Source: Pseudacidovorax sp. RU35E
GTDB lineage: Bacteria > Pseudomonadota > Gammaproteobacteria > Burkholderiales > Burkholderiaceae_C
Assembly: GCF_900156165.1 (NCBI RefSeq)
Contig: NZ_FTMY01000007.1
Coordinates: forward strand, 62,001-126,000
Reading direction: 5' to 3'
Length of the DNA: 64,000 bases
Positions 45,702-54,827 of this stretch are shown here, in pieces. The number at the start of each line of letters is the position of its first letter. Positions within the stretch are counted from its first letter, which is position 1. The notes beneath the pieces are model-generated. The model did no database searches. It saw only the letters and a program-made list of their open reading frames with translations, and was not told where the DNA came from. The position numbers and the translations under genes are program-made.

Positions 45702-46532
45702 ATGACGTACTGCGTAGGCATCAAACTCAACGCCGGCCTGGTCTTCCTGTCGGACTCCCGCACCAACGCCGGTGTGGACCACATCAGCACTTTCCGCAAG
45801 ACCATCGTCTACGAGCAGCCCGGCGACCGGGTGATGGTGCTGCTATCGGCCGGCAACCTGTCGATCTCGCAGTCGGTGCGCGAGATCCTGCAGATCGAAG
45901 AGCTGGAGGAGCGCGGCCGCGAAGGCCCGCCCATCACCATCTGGAACGCCAAGAGCATGTTCGACGCCGCACGCGTGCTTGGCTCGGCCGTGCGCCATGT
46001 GTACGACCGCGACGGCGAGGCACTGAAGGCGGCCGGCGTGGACTTCAACGTGAGCTTCATCCTGGGCGGCCAAGTCAAGGGCGAGGGCATGCGGCTCTTC
46101 CTCGTCTATTCAGCCGGCAACTTCATCGAGGCCACGCCCGAGACACCCTACTTCCAGATCGGCGAGGCTAAGTACGGCAAGCCGGTGCTCGACCGCGTGC
46201 TTACGCCCGACACGCCGCTGGACGAGGCCGCCAAGTGCGCGCTGGTGTCGATGGACTCGACCATGAAGTCCAACCTGTCGGTGGGTCTGCCGCTGGACCT
46301 GGTGGTGTACGAAGCCAACCGCCTGCAGACCGACAAGGTGATCTGCATCGACGCCGACAACCCCTACTTCCGCATGATCCGCGACGGCTGGGGCCGCAAG
46401 CTGCGAGAGGTATTCGACAGTCTCGAAGACCCGGTCTGGAACGATGACCACACCGCGCACCCGCTGAAGATGCCGGCCGGCCGCCACGGCGCGCTGCGCA
46501 AGATCTCGACGCGGGACGAGAAGCTGATCTGA
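45702..46532 (+). CDS. Anbu-type proteasome-like peptidase
   Basis: 276 residues, MTYCVGIKLNAGLVFLSDSR then TNAGVDHISTFRKT, the conserved opening of Anbu (ancestral beta-subunit) proteins, where Thr2 after Met removal is the predicted nucleophile. Further blocks: VMVLLSAGNLSISQSVREIL, FNVSFILGGQVKGEGMRLFL, AKCALVSMDSTMKSNLSVGL. Proteasome/HslV-like fold; in many proteobacteria it is linked to transglutaminase and alpha-E genes, which are absent here. Likely co-transcribed with mutS (35 bp gap). Confidence 0.8.
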   Translation: MTYCVGIKLNAGLVFLSDSRTNAGVDHISTFRKTIVYEQPGDRVMVLLSAGNLSISQSVREILQIEELEERGREGPPITIWNAKSMFDAARVLGSAVRHVYDRDGEALKAAGVDFNVSFILGGQVKGEGMRLFLVYSAGNFIEATPETPYFQIGEAKYGKPVLDRVLTPDTPLDEAAKCALVSMDSTMKSNLSVGLPLDLVVYEANRLQTDKVICIDADNPYFRMIRDGWGRKLREVFDSLEDPVWNDDHTAHPLKMPAGRHGALRKISTRDEKLI

Positions 46533-46533
46533 G

Positions 46534-47385
46534 TTGCACTCTTCCGTGCCTGCTTCAGCGCCCCCGTCTTCCGCCGCAGCCACGCTGCCGCCCATCGTCT
46601 TCTCGCACGGCAACAGCTTTCCGGCGAGCACCTACCGGGTGATGCTCGACAGCCTGCGTGCCCGCGGCTTCGCCGTGCACGCCATCGAGAAGTTCGGGCA
46701 CGACCCGCGCTTTCCGGTCACCAACAACTGGCCCCACCTGGTCGAGCAACTCGCCGAGTTCGCCGCGCCCATCGCCGATGGAGCGGGCACCGCCCCGTTC
46801 CTGGTCGGCCATTCACTGGGCGGCATCCTGAGCGTGATGTGCGCCTCGCAGCATCCGCTGCTGGCGCGAGGCGTGGTGATGATCGATTCGCCCATCATCG
46901 ACGGCTGGCGCGCCGGCACACTGGGACTGGTCAAGCGCACGCCGCTGATGCGCCGGGTGTCGCCCGGAATGGTCAGCCGCAAGCGCCGCGACAGCTGGGA
47001 AGACCGCGAGGCCGTGTTCGAGCACTTCCGCCACAAGAAGGCCTTCGCGCGCTGGCATCCGCAGGTGCTGCACGACTACATCGACCACGGCACCTTCGTT
47101 CACGGCGATGCGCGCGCCCTGGCCTTCGACCGCGACGTCGAGACGGCGATCTACGACAACCTGCCCGACAACATTGGCAGCCTGCTGCGCCGCCGGCCCC
47201 TGCAATGCCCCTGCGCCTTCATCGGCGGGCGCCAGTCGGTGGAGATGAAGCGCGCCGGCATGGCCGCGACGCTGCGCCTGACGCGCGGGCGCATCAGCAT
47301 GCTGGACGGCACGCACCTCTTTCCGATGGAAAAGCCGATCGCGACGGCAGCCGCCATCGAGGCCACGCTGCGCAACCTGCTCTGA
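46534..47385 (+). CDS. Alpha/beta hydrolase
   Basis: 283 residues if started at TTG 46534; GTG 46546 is an alternative. IVFSHGNSFPASTY gives the oxyanion region, LVGHSLGGILSVMCA the nucleophile elbow (GHSLGG), and SMLDGTHLFPMEKP the catalytic His. Cytoplasmic, no signal peptide. Substrate unknown; sequence is of the general Abhydrolase_1/6 type. It follows the Anbu gene by 1 bp and is closed by a strong terminator. Confidence 0.75.
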   Translation: MHSSVPASAPPSSAAATLPPIVFSHGNSFPASTYRVMLDSLRARGFAVHAIEKFGHDPRFPVTNNWPHLVEQLAEFAAPIADGAGTAPFLVGHSLGGILSVMCASQHPLLARGVVMIDSPIIDGWRAGTLGLVKRTPLMRRVSPGMVSRKRRDSWEDREAVFEHFRHKKAFARWHPQVLHDYIDHGTFVHGDARALAFDRDVETAIYDNLPDNIGSLLRRRPLQCPCAFIGGRQSVEMKRAGMAATLRLTRGRISMLDGTHLFPMEKPIATAAAIEATLRNLL

Positions 47386-47446
47386 GGACCTGCTCGACCC
47401 CCGGGCGCGTCGGGTCGACGAGCACTGCGCGGTGCTCCAAAGGACA

Positions 47447-47476
47447 AAAGCCACCGGCCTGCAACCGGTGGCTTTT
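47447..47476 (+). terminator. Terminator after the alpha/beta hydrolase
   Basis: AAGCCACCGG, 7-base loop, CCGGTGGCTT (47448-47474), followed by TTTT. It ends the mutS-Anbu-hydrolase unit. Confidence 0.9.
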
Positions 47477-47537
47477 TTATTGGCACTTCATGTGAAGACT
47501 CATGGAAGCGCGCTACACCGGCTTATGCGCCCCACAA

Positions 47538-47563
47538 CCGTTCGGGCTGAGCTTGTCGAAGCC
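47538..47563. repeat. Interspersed repeat of Burkholderiales type
   Basis: On the minus strand CTTCGACAAGCTCAGCCCGAA, trimmed at either end to TTCGACAAGCTCAGCCCGAA, resembles a short element common between genes in this order. It lies between convergent transcription units. Confidence 0.5.
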
Positions 47564-47590
47564 GAGGCGCGATAACCCGCCCCGCGCCGT

Positions 47591-48415
47591 TCAATCCGCC
47601 CACACCACCAGCCCGCTCCAGGCCGTGCCCAGCACGATCAGGCCGAACACGATGCGGTACCAGGCGAAGGGAATGAAGCTGTGGGTGGAGATGTAGCGCA
47701 GCAGCCAGCGCACGCACAGCCAGGCGCTCACAAAGGAGAACACCAGGCCCACCGCGAACATCGGAATGTCCGCCACGGACAGCAGTGCGCGCTCCTTGTA
47801 GAGGCTGTAGACGCCCGCGCCGATCAACGTCGGAATGGCCAGGAAGAAAGAGAAATCGGTCGCCGCCTTGCGCGACAGGCCCAGCAGCATGCCGCCAATG
47901 ATGGTGGAGCCGCTGCGACTGGTGCCGGGGATCATGGCGAAGCACTGCACCAGTCCCACCTTGAGCGCATCCAGCGGCGTCATGTCGTCCACATGTTCGA
48001 CGCGCACGGCGCCGGGTGGGCGCTTCTCGGCCCACAGGATGATGAAGCCGCCGATGATGAAGGTGCTGGCCACCACCGTGGGCGTGAAGAGGTGCGCCTT
48101 GATGGCCTTGCCGAACAGCAGGCCCAGCACCACGGCCGGCAGAAAACCGATGAGCACGTTGAGTGCGAAGCGTTGGGCTTTGCGCTGGCGCGGCAGTGCC
48201 ACGACGGTGGAACGGATCTTCTGCCAGTACACAAGGATCACCGCGAAGATCGCACCGGTCTGAATCGCAATGTCGAAGACCTTCGCCTTGCCGTCGTCGA
48301 AGCCGAGCAGCGAGCCGGCCAGGATGAGGTGGCCGGTGGAGGAAATCGGGAGGAACTCGGTGAGCCCTTCCACGATGCCCATGATGGCGGCCTTGACCAG
48401 CAGAACGATGTCCAA
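47591..48415 (-). CDS. uppP: Undecaprenyl-diphosphate phosphatase
   Basis: 274 residues, a polytopic membrane protein. Signature motifs: [20 protein letters not shown] near the N-terminus (Glu-rich [11 protein letters not shown]) and [19 protein letters not shown] (PGTSRSG). It regenerates the C55-P lipid carrier for peptidoglycan and other envelope polymers; overexpression gives bacitracin resistance. About eight TM segments are visible. Length is normal for the BacA/UppP family. Confidence 0.95.
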   Translation of the reverse strand: MDIVLLVKAAIMGIVEGLTEFLPISSTGHLILAGSLLGFDDGKAKVFDIAIQTGAIFAVILVYWQKIRSTVVALPRQRKAQRFALNVLIGFLPAVVLGLLFGKAIKAHLFTPTVVASTFIIGGFIILWAEKRPPGAVRVEHVDDMTPLDALKVGLVQCFAMIPGTSRSGSTIIGGMLLGLSRKAATDFSFFLAIPTLIGAGVYSLYKERALLSVADIPMFAVGLVFSFVSAWLCVRWLLRYISTHSFIPFAWYRIVFGLIVLGTAWSGLVVWAD

Positions 48416-48480
48416 ACGGAACTCCTTGATCGACGGTCGGACCCTGGTCGGGTCCGGGGAACAGCTGCAGCGCAGACAAC

Positions 48481-48517
48481 AAAAAAGCCGCTGAGGAAAT
48501 GACTCCGCAGCGGCTTT
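48481..48517 (-). terminator. Terminator of tRNA-Pro
   Basis: On the minus strand AAAGCCGCTG (48517-48508) pairs with CAGCGGCTTT (48493-48484) over a 14-base loop, followed by TTT. It lies 14 bp after the tRNA 3' end. Confidence 0.8.
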
Positions 48518-48530
48518 CAGCTTTTTTTAT

Positions 48531-48607
48531 TGGTCGGTGTGAAAGGATTCGAACCTTCGACCCCTTGCACCCCATGCAAGTGCGCTACCAGGCTGCGCCA
48601 CACACCG
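48531..48607 (-). tRNA. proL: tRNA-Pro (anticodon GGG)
   Basis: 77 nt including encoded CCA (TGG at 48531-48533 on plus). Acceptor CGGTGTG/CACACCG with discriminator A; D-arm GCGCAGCCTGGTAGCGC; anticodon stem CTTGC/GCAAG around loop ATGGGGT (anticodon GGG at 48573-48571); T-arm with GGTTCGAATCC. It reads CCC/CCU codons. The prophage did not use it as attachment site. Confidence 0.97.
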
Positions 48608-48673
48608 AAGCCATAAAGTATATACCGAAATTCGCGAGCCTCACGAACTTGGCACTGAGAAATCCAAGCCTCG

Positions 48674-49207
48674 TCAGTAGAGGCTCAACAGTTCGCGCAG
48701 CTCCACCAGTTCGCGTCGAAGCAGCGCCACGGGATAGGCATCGGAGATCACAGGCAAGGGCGAACCCACCACGAGTTCGGCATCGGCCGCCACACGATGC
48801 GCCGAGTGGCGTGCGCCCTCCGCCGGCACCGCCGGCGACACTGCCTCGTCGAACGCCGGATCGTCATCGAAAGGCTGCTCGGCAAAGGTGAGCTGAGCCT
48901 CGGCATCGTCTCCGGCCAACTCGCCACGGCGGCGACGATCGCGCTCGGCCTGGGCCAGTTCCTGGAGCCGGTTGCGTGCACCGCTGATCGTGAAGCCCTG
49001 CTCATACAGCAGATCCCGGATGCGCCGGATCATCAGCACCTCATGGTGCTGGTAGTAGCGGCGATTGCCCCGCCGCTTCATGGGCCGCAACTGCGTGAAT
49101 TCCTGCTCCCAGTAGCGCAACACGTGGGGCTTGACCCCGCACAGTTCGGCCACCTCACCGATGGTGAAGTAGCGCTTGACGGGAATCGGAGGGAGGCTGT
49201 TCTCCAT
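48674..49207 (-). CDS. MerR-family transcriptional regulator
   Basis: 177 residues from ATG 49207 (MENSLPPIPVKRYFTIGEVA). The winged HTH reads YFTIGEVAELCGVKPHVLRY and WEQEFTQLRPMKRRGNRRYY, followed by HHEVLMIRRIRDLLYEQGFT. The long acidic C-terminus has no Cys metal site, so it is not a metal sensor. This is the conserved Burkholderiales merR gene downstream of ihfA. Its target is unknown. Confidence 0.85.
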   Translation of the reverse strand: MENSLPPIPVKRYFTIGEVAELCGVKPHVLRYWEQEFTQLRPMKRRGNRRYYQHHEVLMIRRIRDLLYEQGFTISGARNRLQELAQAERDRRRRGELAGDDAEAQLTFAEQPFDDDPAFDEAVSPAVPAEGARHSAHRVAADAELVVGSPLPVISDAYPVALLRRELVELRELLSLY

Positions 49208-49320
49208 CGAAATCAACACGGTGCGAGGCAAACGTGCGAGGTTACTCCAGCACCGCTGCACATACCAGCCGCCGAATGTCCAAAGTGCACAAAGATGTGA
49301 CGACGGCGCTCGGGTGGGCG

Positions 49321-49704
49321 TCAGTCGACTTCTGCGCCGCGCCGGACTTCGGCCGGGGCCACCGCCATGGGCGTCTGCGCGTCGGCCGCCACGGCCTCGT
49401 GCAGTTGCTCCTTGAGCTTGGCACTGGCGTGGAAGACCGCCACGCGGCGAGGACCGATCGGAATCGACTCACCCGTGCGGGGATTGCGGCCGGGTCGCGC
49501 GGCTTTCGTGCGGATCTGGAAGTTGCCGAAGCCGGAAATCTTCACCTCGTCGCCCTCGATCAGCCGCTGGCCGATGACGTCGAAGAAGGCTTCCACCATG
49601 TCCTTGGCCTCACGCTTGTTCAGGCCGATCTGTTCGAACAGCAGTTCCGACAGCTGCGCCTTGGTGAGCGCGGGCGTCTCGATGGCGTCGATCTTGAATT
49701 CCAT
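49321..49704 (-). CDS. ihfA: Integration host factor, alpha subunit
   Basis: 127 residues from ATG 49704 (MEFKIDAIETPALTKAQLSE). HU/IHF fold: AEAKDMVEAFFDVIGQRLIE-type helices (EAKDMVEAFFDVIGQRLIEG), GFGNFQIRTKAARPGRNPRT with the beta-arm Pro that intercalates DNA, and a C-terminal extension of about 28 residues beyond E. coli IhfA. It bends DNA at specific sites together with IhfB and is commonly needed by phage integrases. Directly follows pheT, as in most proteobacteria. Confidence 0.92.
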   Translation of the reverse strand: MEFKIDAIETPALTKAQLSELLFEQIGLNKREAKDMVEAFFDVIGQRLIEGDEVKISGFGNFQIRTKAARPGRNPRTGESIPIGPRRVAVFHASAKLKEQLHEAVAADAQTPMAVAPAEVRRGAEVD

Positions 49705-49723
49705 GTCGTCGTCGTCCTGGGTT

Positions 49724-52153
49724 TCAGCCGCGCAGGCGCGCGCCCACCTCTTGCTGGGCCTTCGCGAGGATGGCCGACACGGCGGCATCCACCTGTTCGT
49801 CGGTCAGCGTGGCCTCGCCCAGGAAGGCCAGGCGCACGGCCATGCTTTTCTCGCCCGCAGCGAGGGTGCCGGGCGCAGCAGCGTTTGCCTCAGGCGCCGG
49901 CCGGTAGATGTCGAACAGCGCCGCATCGCGCAGCAGGCCGCCGGTGTCTGCAGTGCGCACGGCATCCAGCAGAGCGTCGTGGCTCACCGATTCGGCCACC
50001 ACCACGGCGATGTCGCGCTCCACGGACTGGTGGCGCGGCACCGGACGCAGGGCCGGCATGGCCCGCGCCGTCACGGCGTCGAGCGACAACTCGAACAGCA
50101 TGGGCGCGAAGGGCAGGTCCCACTGCTGGCGCCAGCGCGGGTGCAGCTCGCCAATGAAGCCGACCGGTTGACCATCCACGAGCACCCGGGCGCAGCGGCC
50201 CGGATGCAGCGCGGGATGCTCCGCCTTCTCGAAACGCACGGCGCGCGGCGCGAGCAGCGCTTCGACATCGCCCTTGGCGTCGTAGAAATCCACACGCTGC
50301 GGCTTGCCGTCCCAGCGCGCAGCCTCGTCGTCGCCCCAGGCCAGGCCCGCCACATGCACCGGCTGGCGCACGCCCTTGACGCTGCTATCGCTGGTCACGA
50401 CGGCATCGTCGCGCGCGAACACACGGCCCACCTCGAACACGCGCACGCGCGGCGCCTTGCGGTCCAGGTTGAACTTGAGCACGGCCAGCAGCGAACCCAT
50501 GAGCGACGAGCGCATCACGCTCATCTGACTGGCGATGGGGTTGAGCAGCTGCACCGGGTTGGCGTTGCCCGCCAGATCGCGCTCCCATGCCGCTTCGACG
50601 AAGCTGAAGTTGATCGTCTCCTGGTAGCCCAGGTCGGCCAGCCGATGGCGCACGGCGAAGCGGCTGCGCTGCGCTTCCGACAGCACGCGGGCGCGGATGG
50701 GCGCCAGCGGCGGCGTGGACGGCAGGTTGTTGTAGCCGACGAGGCGCGCGACCTCCTCGATCAGGTCTTCCTCGATGGCGATGTCGAAGCGGTGCGGCGG
50801 CGGCGTGACGGTGAGCGTGCCCTCGCCCTCGGTGAAGTCCAGGTGCAGCTTGCGCAGCACGTCGGCGCACTGGGCCTGGGTGATCGGCATACCGATCACG
50901 CGCTCGGCACGCGCGACGCGCAGCGTGACGGGCGTGGCCTCGGGCAGCTTGAGGACCTGGTCGTCGATGGGGCCGGCCTGGCCGCCGCAGATCTCCTGCA
51001 CCAGGCGGGTGATGCGCTCGATCATGGCCACGGTGCGGCTCGGATCCACACCGCGCTCGAAGCGATGGCCGGCGTCGGTCGAGAAGTTGAAGCGGCGCGA
51101 GCGGCCCTGGATGGCGGCCGGCCACCAGAAGGCAGCCTCGATGTAGATGCTGCTCGTGTCGTCGGACACGGCCGTGGCGTCGCCGCCCATGATGCCGGCC
51201 AGGGACTCGACCTCGCGCTCGTCGGCGATCACGCCCACCTGCGCGTCGACCGTGACGGTGTTGCCGTTGAGCAGCTTGAGCTGCTCGCCTGGCCTGCCCC
51301 AGCGCACCGTGAGGCCGCCATGGATCTTGTCGAGGTCGAATATGTGCGAGGGCGAGCCGTACTCGAACATCACGTAGTTGGAGATGTCCACCAGCGGCGA
51401 CACGCTGCGCTGGCCGCAGCGCGCCAGGCGCTCGACCATCCAGGCCGGCGTGGCCGCGCGGGTGTTGACGCCGCGCACGATGCGTCCCGAGAAGCGACCG
51501 CAAAGGTCAGCGGCCTCGACGCGCACCGGCAGCTTGTCGTCCAGTTGCGGCTGCACCGGCTCGATGGCCGGCGTCTGCAGCGGCGCACCGGTCAGCGCCG
51601 ACAGTTCGCGCGCGATGCCGTAGACCGACAGGCCATGCGCCAGGTTGGGCGTGAGCTTGATGGTGATCAGCACGTCGTCGAGCTGCAGCAGCTCGCGCAC
51701 GTCGGCGCCCACCGGCGCATCGCCAGCGAGTTCGAGCAGGCCACCGTGGTCGTCGCTCAGGCCCAACTCGCGGGCGGAGCACAGCATGCCCTGGCTCTCC
51801 ACGCCACGCAGCTTGCCCAGCTTGATCTTGAAAGGCTTGCCGTCCTCGCCGGGCGGCAGCTCGGCGCCGACCAGCGCGCAGGGCACCTTGATGCCCACAC
51901 GGGCGTTGGGTGCGCCACAGACGATGTTTAGCAGGGCGCCATGGCCGGCGTCCACCTGACACACGCGCAGGCGGTCGGCATTGGGATGCTGCACGGCCTC
52001 CTTGATCTCACCGACGACGATCTTGGTGAAGGGCGGCGCAGCGGGACGGCGCTCCTCGACTTCAAAGCCGCCCATGGTGAGCGTATCGGCCAGGGCTTCG
52101 GAGGACAGCGGCGGATTGCAGAAGGCGCGCAGCCAGGATTCGGGGAATTGCAT
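49724..52153 (-). CDS. pheT: Phenylalanyl-tRNA synthetase, beta subunit
   Basis: 809 residues. N-terminal tRNA-binding OB domain (FTKIVVGEIKEAVQHPNADR, LRVCQVDAGHG), B3/B4 editing region, B5 domain, and a C-terminal anticodon-binding fold (SVERDIAVVVAESVSHDALL). With PheS it forms the alpha2-beta2 enzyme charging tRNA-Phe. 15 bp separate it from pheS. Full length for the family. Confidence 0.97.
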   Translation of the reverse strand: MQFPESWLRAFCNPPLSSEALADTLTMGGFEVEERRPAAPPFTKIVVGEIKEAVQHPNADRLRVCQVDAGHGALLNIVCGAPNARVGIKVPCALVGAELPPGEDGKPFKIKLGKLRGVESQGMLCSARELGLSDDHGGLLELAGDAPVGADVRELLQLDDVLITIKLTPNLAHGLSVYGIARELSALTGAPLQTPAIEPVQPQLDDKLPVRVEAADLCGRFSGRIVRGVNTRAATPAWMVERLARCGQRSVSPLVDISNYVMFEYGSPSHIFDLDKIHGGLTVRWGRPGEQLKLLNGNTVTVDAQVGVIADEREVESLAGIMGGDATAVSDDTSSIYIEAAFWWPAAIQGRSRRFNFSTDAGHRFERGVDPSRTVAMIERITRLVQEICGGQAGPIDDQVLKLPEATPVTLRVARAERVIGMPITQAQCADVLRKLHLDFTEGEGTLTVTPPPHRFDIAIEEDLIEEVARLVGYNNLPSTPPLAPIRARVLSEAQRSRFAVRHRLADLGYQETINFSFVEAAWERDLAGNANPVQLLNPIASQMSVMRSSLMGSLLAVLKFNLDRKAPRVRVFEVGRVFARDDAVVTSDSSVKGVRQPVHVAGLAWGDDEAARWDGKPQRVDFYDAKGDVEALLAPRAVRFEKAEHPALHPGRCARVLVDGQPVGFIGELHPRWRQQWDLPFAPMLFELSLDAVTARAMPALRPVPRHQSVERDIAVVVAESVSHDALLDAVRTADTGGLLRDAALFDIYRPAPEANAAAPGTLAAGEKSMAVRLAFLGEATLTDEQVDAAVSAILAKAQQEVGARLRG

Positions 52154-52168
52154 CGGGTCGCCCTCGTC

Positions 52169-53212
52169 TTATTGGAATTGGTTCAGGAAGCGCAGGTCGC
52201 CGTCGAAGAAGAGGCGCAGGTCGCTCACGCCGTAGCGCAGCATGGCCAGGCGGTCGATACCCGAGCCGAAGGCGAAGCCGATGTACTTCTCCGGGTCCAG
52301 GCCCATGTTGCGCACCACCTGCGGATGCACCTGGCCCGAGCCCGAGACCTCCAGCCAACGCCCGGCCAGCGGCCCCTTCTCGAACATGATGTCGATTTCG
52401 GCGCTGGGCTCGGTGAAGGGGAAGTAGCTGGGGCGGAAGCGCAGCTTGAGCGCGCTCGTCTCGAAAAAGGCCTGGATGAAGTCCAGGTACATCACCTTCA
52501 GGTCCTTGAAGCTGACGTTCTGGCCGATCCACAGCCCCTCGACCTGGTGGAACATGGGCGAGTGGGTGGCGTCGCTGTCCACACGGTAGGTGCGGCCCGG
52601 TGCGATCACGCGGATGTCGGGCATGCTCTCCTGGCCGGCGTACTGGCGCGCATGGGCCTGGGCATAACGCACCTGCATCGGCGAGGTGTGCGGGCGCAGG
52701 TTGAACAGCTGGCCGTCATCGTCCTTCATGTCGACGTAGAAGGTGTCCTGCATCGACCGCGCCGGATGGTTCGGCGGGTTGTTCAGCGAGGTGAAGCTGA
52801 ACCAGTCAGTCTCGACCTCGGGGCCATCGGCCACGTCGAAGCCCATGCTGGCGAAGATGGCCTCGATGCGCTCCTGCGCACGCGCCACCGGGTGCAAGCC
52901 ACCCCCGGCGCGGCGGCGGCCCGGCAGCGTGACGTCCAGCGCCTCGGCCTGCAGCTGGGCATTGAGTTCCGCATCGGCCAGTTCCTGACGACGGGCATTG
53001 AGCGCGGCCTCGATCGCCTGCTTGGCCACGTTGATGGCGGCGCCGCGGCTCTTCTTCTCGTCGACCGGCAGCTGGGCCAGGCCCTTCATGAGTTCCGTGA
53101 CCCGGCCGGACTTGCCGAGGAACTGCGCCTTCGCGTTTTCGAGCTCAGCGGGTGCCCGGGCGCCAGCGAAGGCGGCACGGGCTTGGTCGACCAGGGTGTC
53201 CAGTTCGTTCAT
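52169..53212 (-). CDS. pheS: Phenylalanyl-tRNA synthetase, alpha subunit
   Basis: 347 residues from ATG 53212 ([20 protein letters not shown]). N-terminal coiled coil, then class II catalytic motifs: [31 protein letters not shown]-type [12 protein letters not shown], and [19 protein letters not shown] (motif 3). The in-frame extension upstream to 53434 runs through the attenuator-like region and is not coding. Confidence 0.97.
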   Translation of the reverse strand: MNELDTLVDQARAAFAGARAPAELENAKAQFLGKSGRVTELMKGLAQLPVDEKKSRGAAINVAKQAIEAALNARRQELADAELNAQLQAEALDVTLPGRRRAGGGLHPVARAQERIEAIFASMGFDVADGPEVETDWFSFTSLNNPPNHPARSMQDTFYVDMKDDDGQLFNLRPHTSPMQVRYAQAHARQYAGQESMPDIRVIAPGRTYRVDSDATHSPMFHQVEGLWIGQNVSFKDLKVMYLDFIQAFFETSALKLRFRPSYFPFTEPSAEIDIMFEKGPLAGRWLEVSGSGQVHPQVVRNMGLDPEKYIGFAFGSGIDRLAMLRYGVSDLRLFFDGDLRFLNQFQ

Positions 53213-53305
53213 GGAATGCGTGCGATGCGGAGAAATGGAGAGGGCCGTGACCGCGGGACGCGAGGGCACCGACCGGGAGTCGATGCGCGCGCCGCGGGGC
53301 CCATG

Positions 53306-53339
53306 AAAAAGGGCCGGAGCTTTTTCAAGCGCCAGCCCT
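53306..53339 (-). terminator. Terminator/attenuator between rplT and pheS
   Basis: On the minus strand AGGGCTGG and CCGGCCCT (53339-53310) pair around a 14-base loop and are followed by TTTTT. A second hairpin (GTGCGCGTC/GACGCGCAC) lies just upstream. E. coli pheST is attenuated here; I see no Phe-rich leader peptide, so this may be only a partial terminator. Confidence 0.6.
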
Positions 53340-53390
53340 GGAACCGTGGGTGTGCGCGTCTCCGCCGGAGCGGACGCGCACGGGGCGGAA

Positions 53391-53750
53391 TCAAGCAGCC
53401 AGCTTGGCCTTGACCTGCTCCACGATGCCGGCAAAAGCCGCCTTGTCGTGCACGGCGATGTCGGCGAGGACCTTGCGGTCGATCTCGATGCCGGCCTTGC
53501 GGATGCCGTTGGCGAACTGGCTGTACGTCAGGCCCAGTTCACGGGAGGCGGCGTTGATACGCGCAATCCACAGACGACGGAAAACGCGCTTCTTGGCGCG
53601 GCGGTCACGGTAGGCGTACTGGCCCGCCTTCATCACCGCCTGCTTGGCGATGCGGAAGACGTTGCCGCGACGACCGCGGAAGCCCTTGGCAAGGGCGAGA
53701 ACCTTCTTGTGGCGGGCGCGAGCGGTTACACCACGTTTGACGCGAGGCAT
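53391..53750 (-). CDS. rplT: 50S ribosomal protein L20
   Basis: 119 residues, [20 protein letters not shown], then [20 protein letters not shown] and [20 protein letters not shown], the invariant L20 sequence. Binds 23S rRNA early in assembly; in E. coli it also represses translation of rpmI-rplT. Part of infC-rpmI-rplT-pheST. Confidence 0.98.
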   Translation of the reverse strand: MPRVKRGVTARARHKKVLALAKGFRGRRGNVFRIAKQAVMKAGQYAYRDRRAKKRVFRRLWIARINAASRELGLTYSQFANGIRKAGIEIDRKVLADIAVHDKAAFAGIVEQVKAKLAA

Positions 53751-53778
53751 ATTGAATCCTTCCTAGTTCGTCGGTTGA

Positions 53779-53982
53779 TCAAATGCCTTGGCCGGGCAGC
53801 ATGGCGGCCATCGAAACCATGTTGGTCTCATGAACCGTCACCGCACCGCGCAGGTGGCGCTTGTTCTTGGTGGTCTTCTTGGTCAGGATGTGACGCTTGA
53901 AGGCTTGACCGCGCTTGACGGTGCCACCGGGACGAACGCGGAAGCGTTTCTTCGCGCTGCTCTTGGTCTTCATCTTGGGCAT
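53779..53982 (-). CDS. rpmI: 50S ribosomal protein L35
   Basis: 67 residues, [20 protein letters not shown], with [16 protein letters not shown]; full-length L35. Lies 28 bp before rplT and downstream of infC, the standard arrangement. Confidence 0.98.
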   Translation of the reverse strand: MPKMKTKSSAKKRFRVRPGGTVKRGQAFKRHILTKKTTKNKRHLRGAVTVHETNMVSMAAMLPGQGI

Positions 53983-54124
53983 GTGAATGCTCCTTTTACT
54001 TGTGCTCGCAAGGCGCCGGGAATCCTTCCCGAACTTGTTGGCCTTCGAGGCACTTCTTCATCCCGCCACCCGCGCCTTGCGGCGCCAGCGGCGAAATCCT
54101 TTGTAGGCAGGCGAAGCTCGCGCT

Positions 54125-54721
54125 TCAAGCCTGGCCGGACGTTGCCGGCTCGGCGGCCTTGGGAGCCGCCCCACCCTTCTTGCGGCCCGGCGCGATCATC
54201 ATGATCATCTGCCGGCCTTCCAGCTTGGGGAACTGCTCGACCACGATGGCGTCGCCCAGTTCGTCCCGGATGCGCTGCAGCAAGGCCAGGCCCAGCTCCT
54301 GGTGCGTGATCTCGCGGCCACGGAAGCGCAGCGTGATCTTGCACTTGTCGCCGTCGTCCAGAAAACGACGGATGTTGCGCATCTTGATGTTGTAGTCGCC
54401 ATCGTCGGTACCGGGTCGGAACTTGACTTCCTTAACCTCGATGACCTTCTGCTTCGACTTCGCCTCGGCGGCCTTCTTCTGTTCGAGGAACTTGAACTTG
54501 CCGTACTCGATCAACCGGCAGACCGGCGGATTGGCGGCAGCGACGACCTCGACCAGGTCCACGTCGCTCTCGCCGGCAAGACGCAGGGCCTCGGACAGGC
54601 TCACGACGCCCAGGGCCTCGTTGTCGGGTCCGAACAGGCGAACTTCCGGGGCCATGATTTCCCGGTTCAGGCGGTGTTGGCGTTCCTCGCGTTGGCGACG
54701 GTCGCGAAATGCAGTAGCGAT
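54125..54721 (-). CDS. infC: Translation initiation factor IF-3, probable ATC start
   Basis: An ATG start at 54655 gives 176 residues and lacks the conserved N-terminus. Upstream in frame the codons read [21 protein letters not shown] before M-A-P-E-V-R, the normal IF3 opening. The only start-like codon there is ATC 54721, with AAGGA eight bases upstream, giving 198 residues. infC genes typically use AUU/AUC so that IF3, which rejects such codons, limits its own synthesis. The body has [34 protein letters not shown] and [12 protein letters not shown]. Confidence 0.93.
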   Translation of the reverse strand: MATAFRDRRQREERQHRLNREIMAPEVRLFGPDNEALGVVSLSEALRLAGESDVDLVEVVAAANPPVCRLIEYGKFKFLEQKKAAEAKSKQKVIEVKEVKFRPGTDDGDYNIKMRNIRRFLDDGDKCKITLRFRGREITHQELGLALLQRIRDELGDAIVVEQFPKLEGRQMIMMIAPGRKKGGAAPKAAEPATSGQA

Positions 54722-54827
54722 GGCTTCAGTCCTTCATCAGATGCTACAGATTCTGTAGCTAAAACCGCTTTGGCGCGCGCTCAAGCGATGCGCAGAGCCG
54801 GACATTGAAATCCGGCCCCGAGGTTTG

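Noticed and set aside
48531-48607. tRNA-Pro as phage attachment site
   Set aside because: It lies 5 kb outside attR and no copy of its 3' end occurs at either prophage junction.
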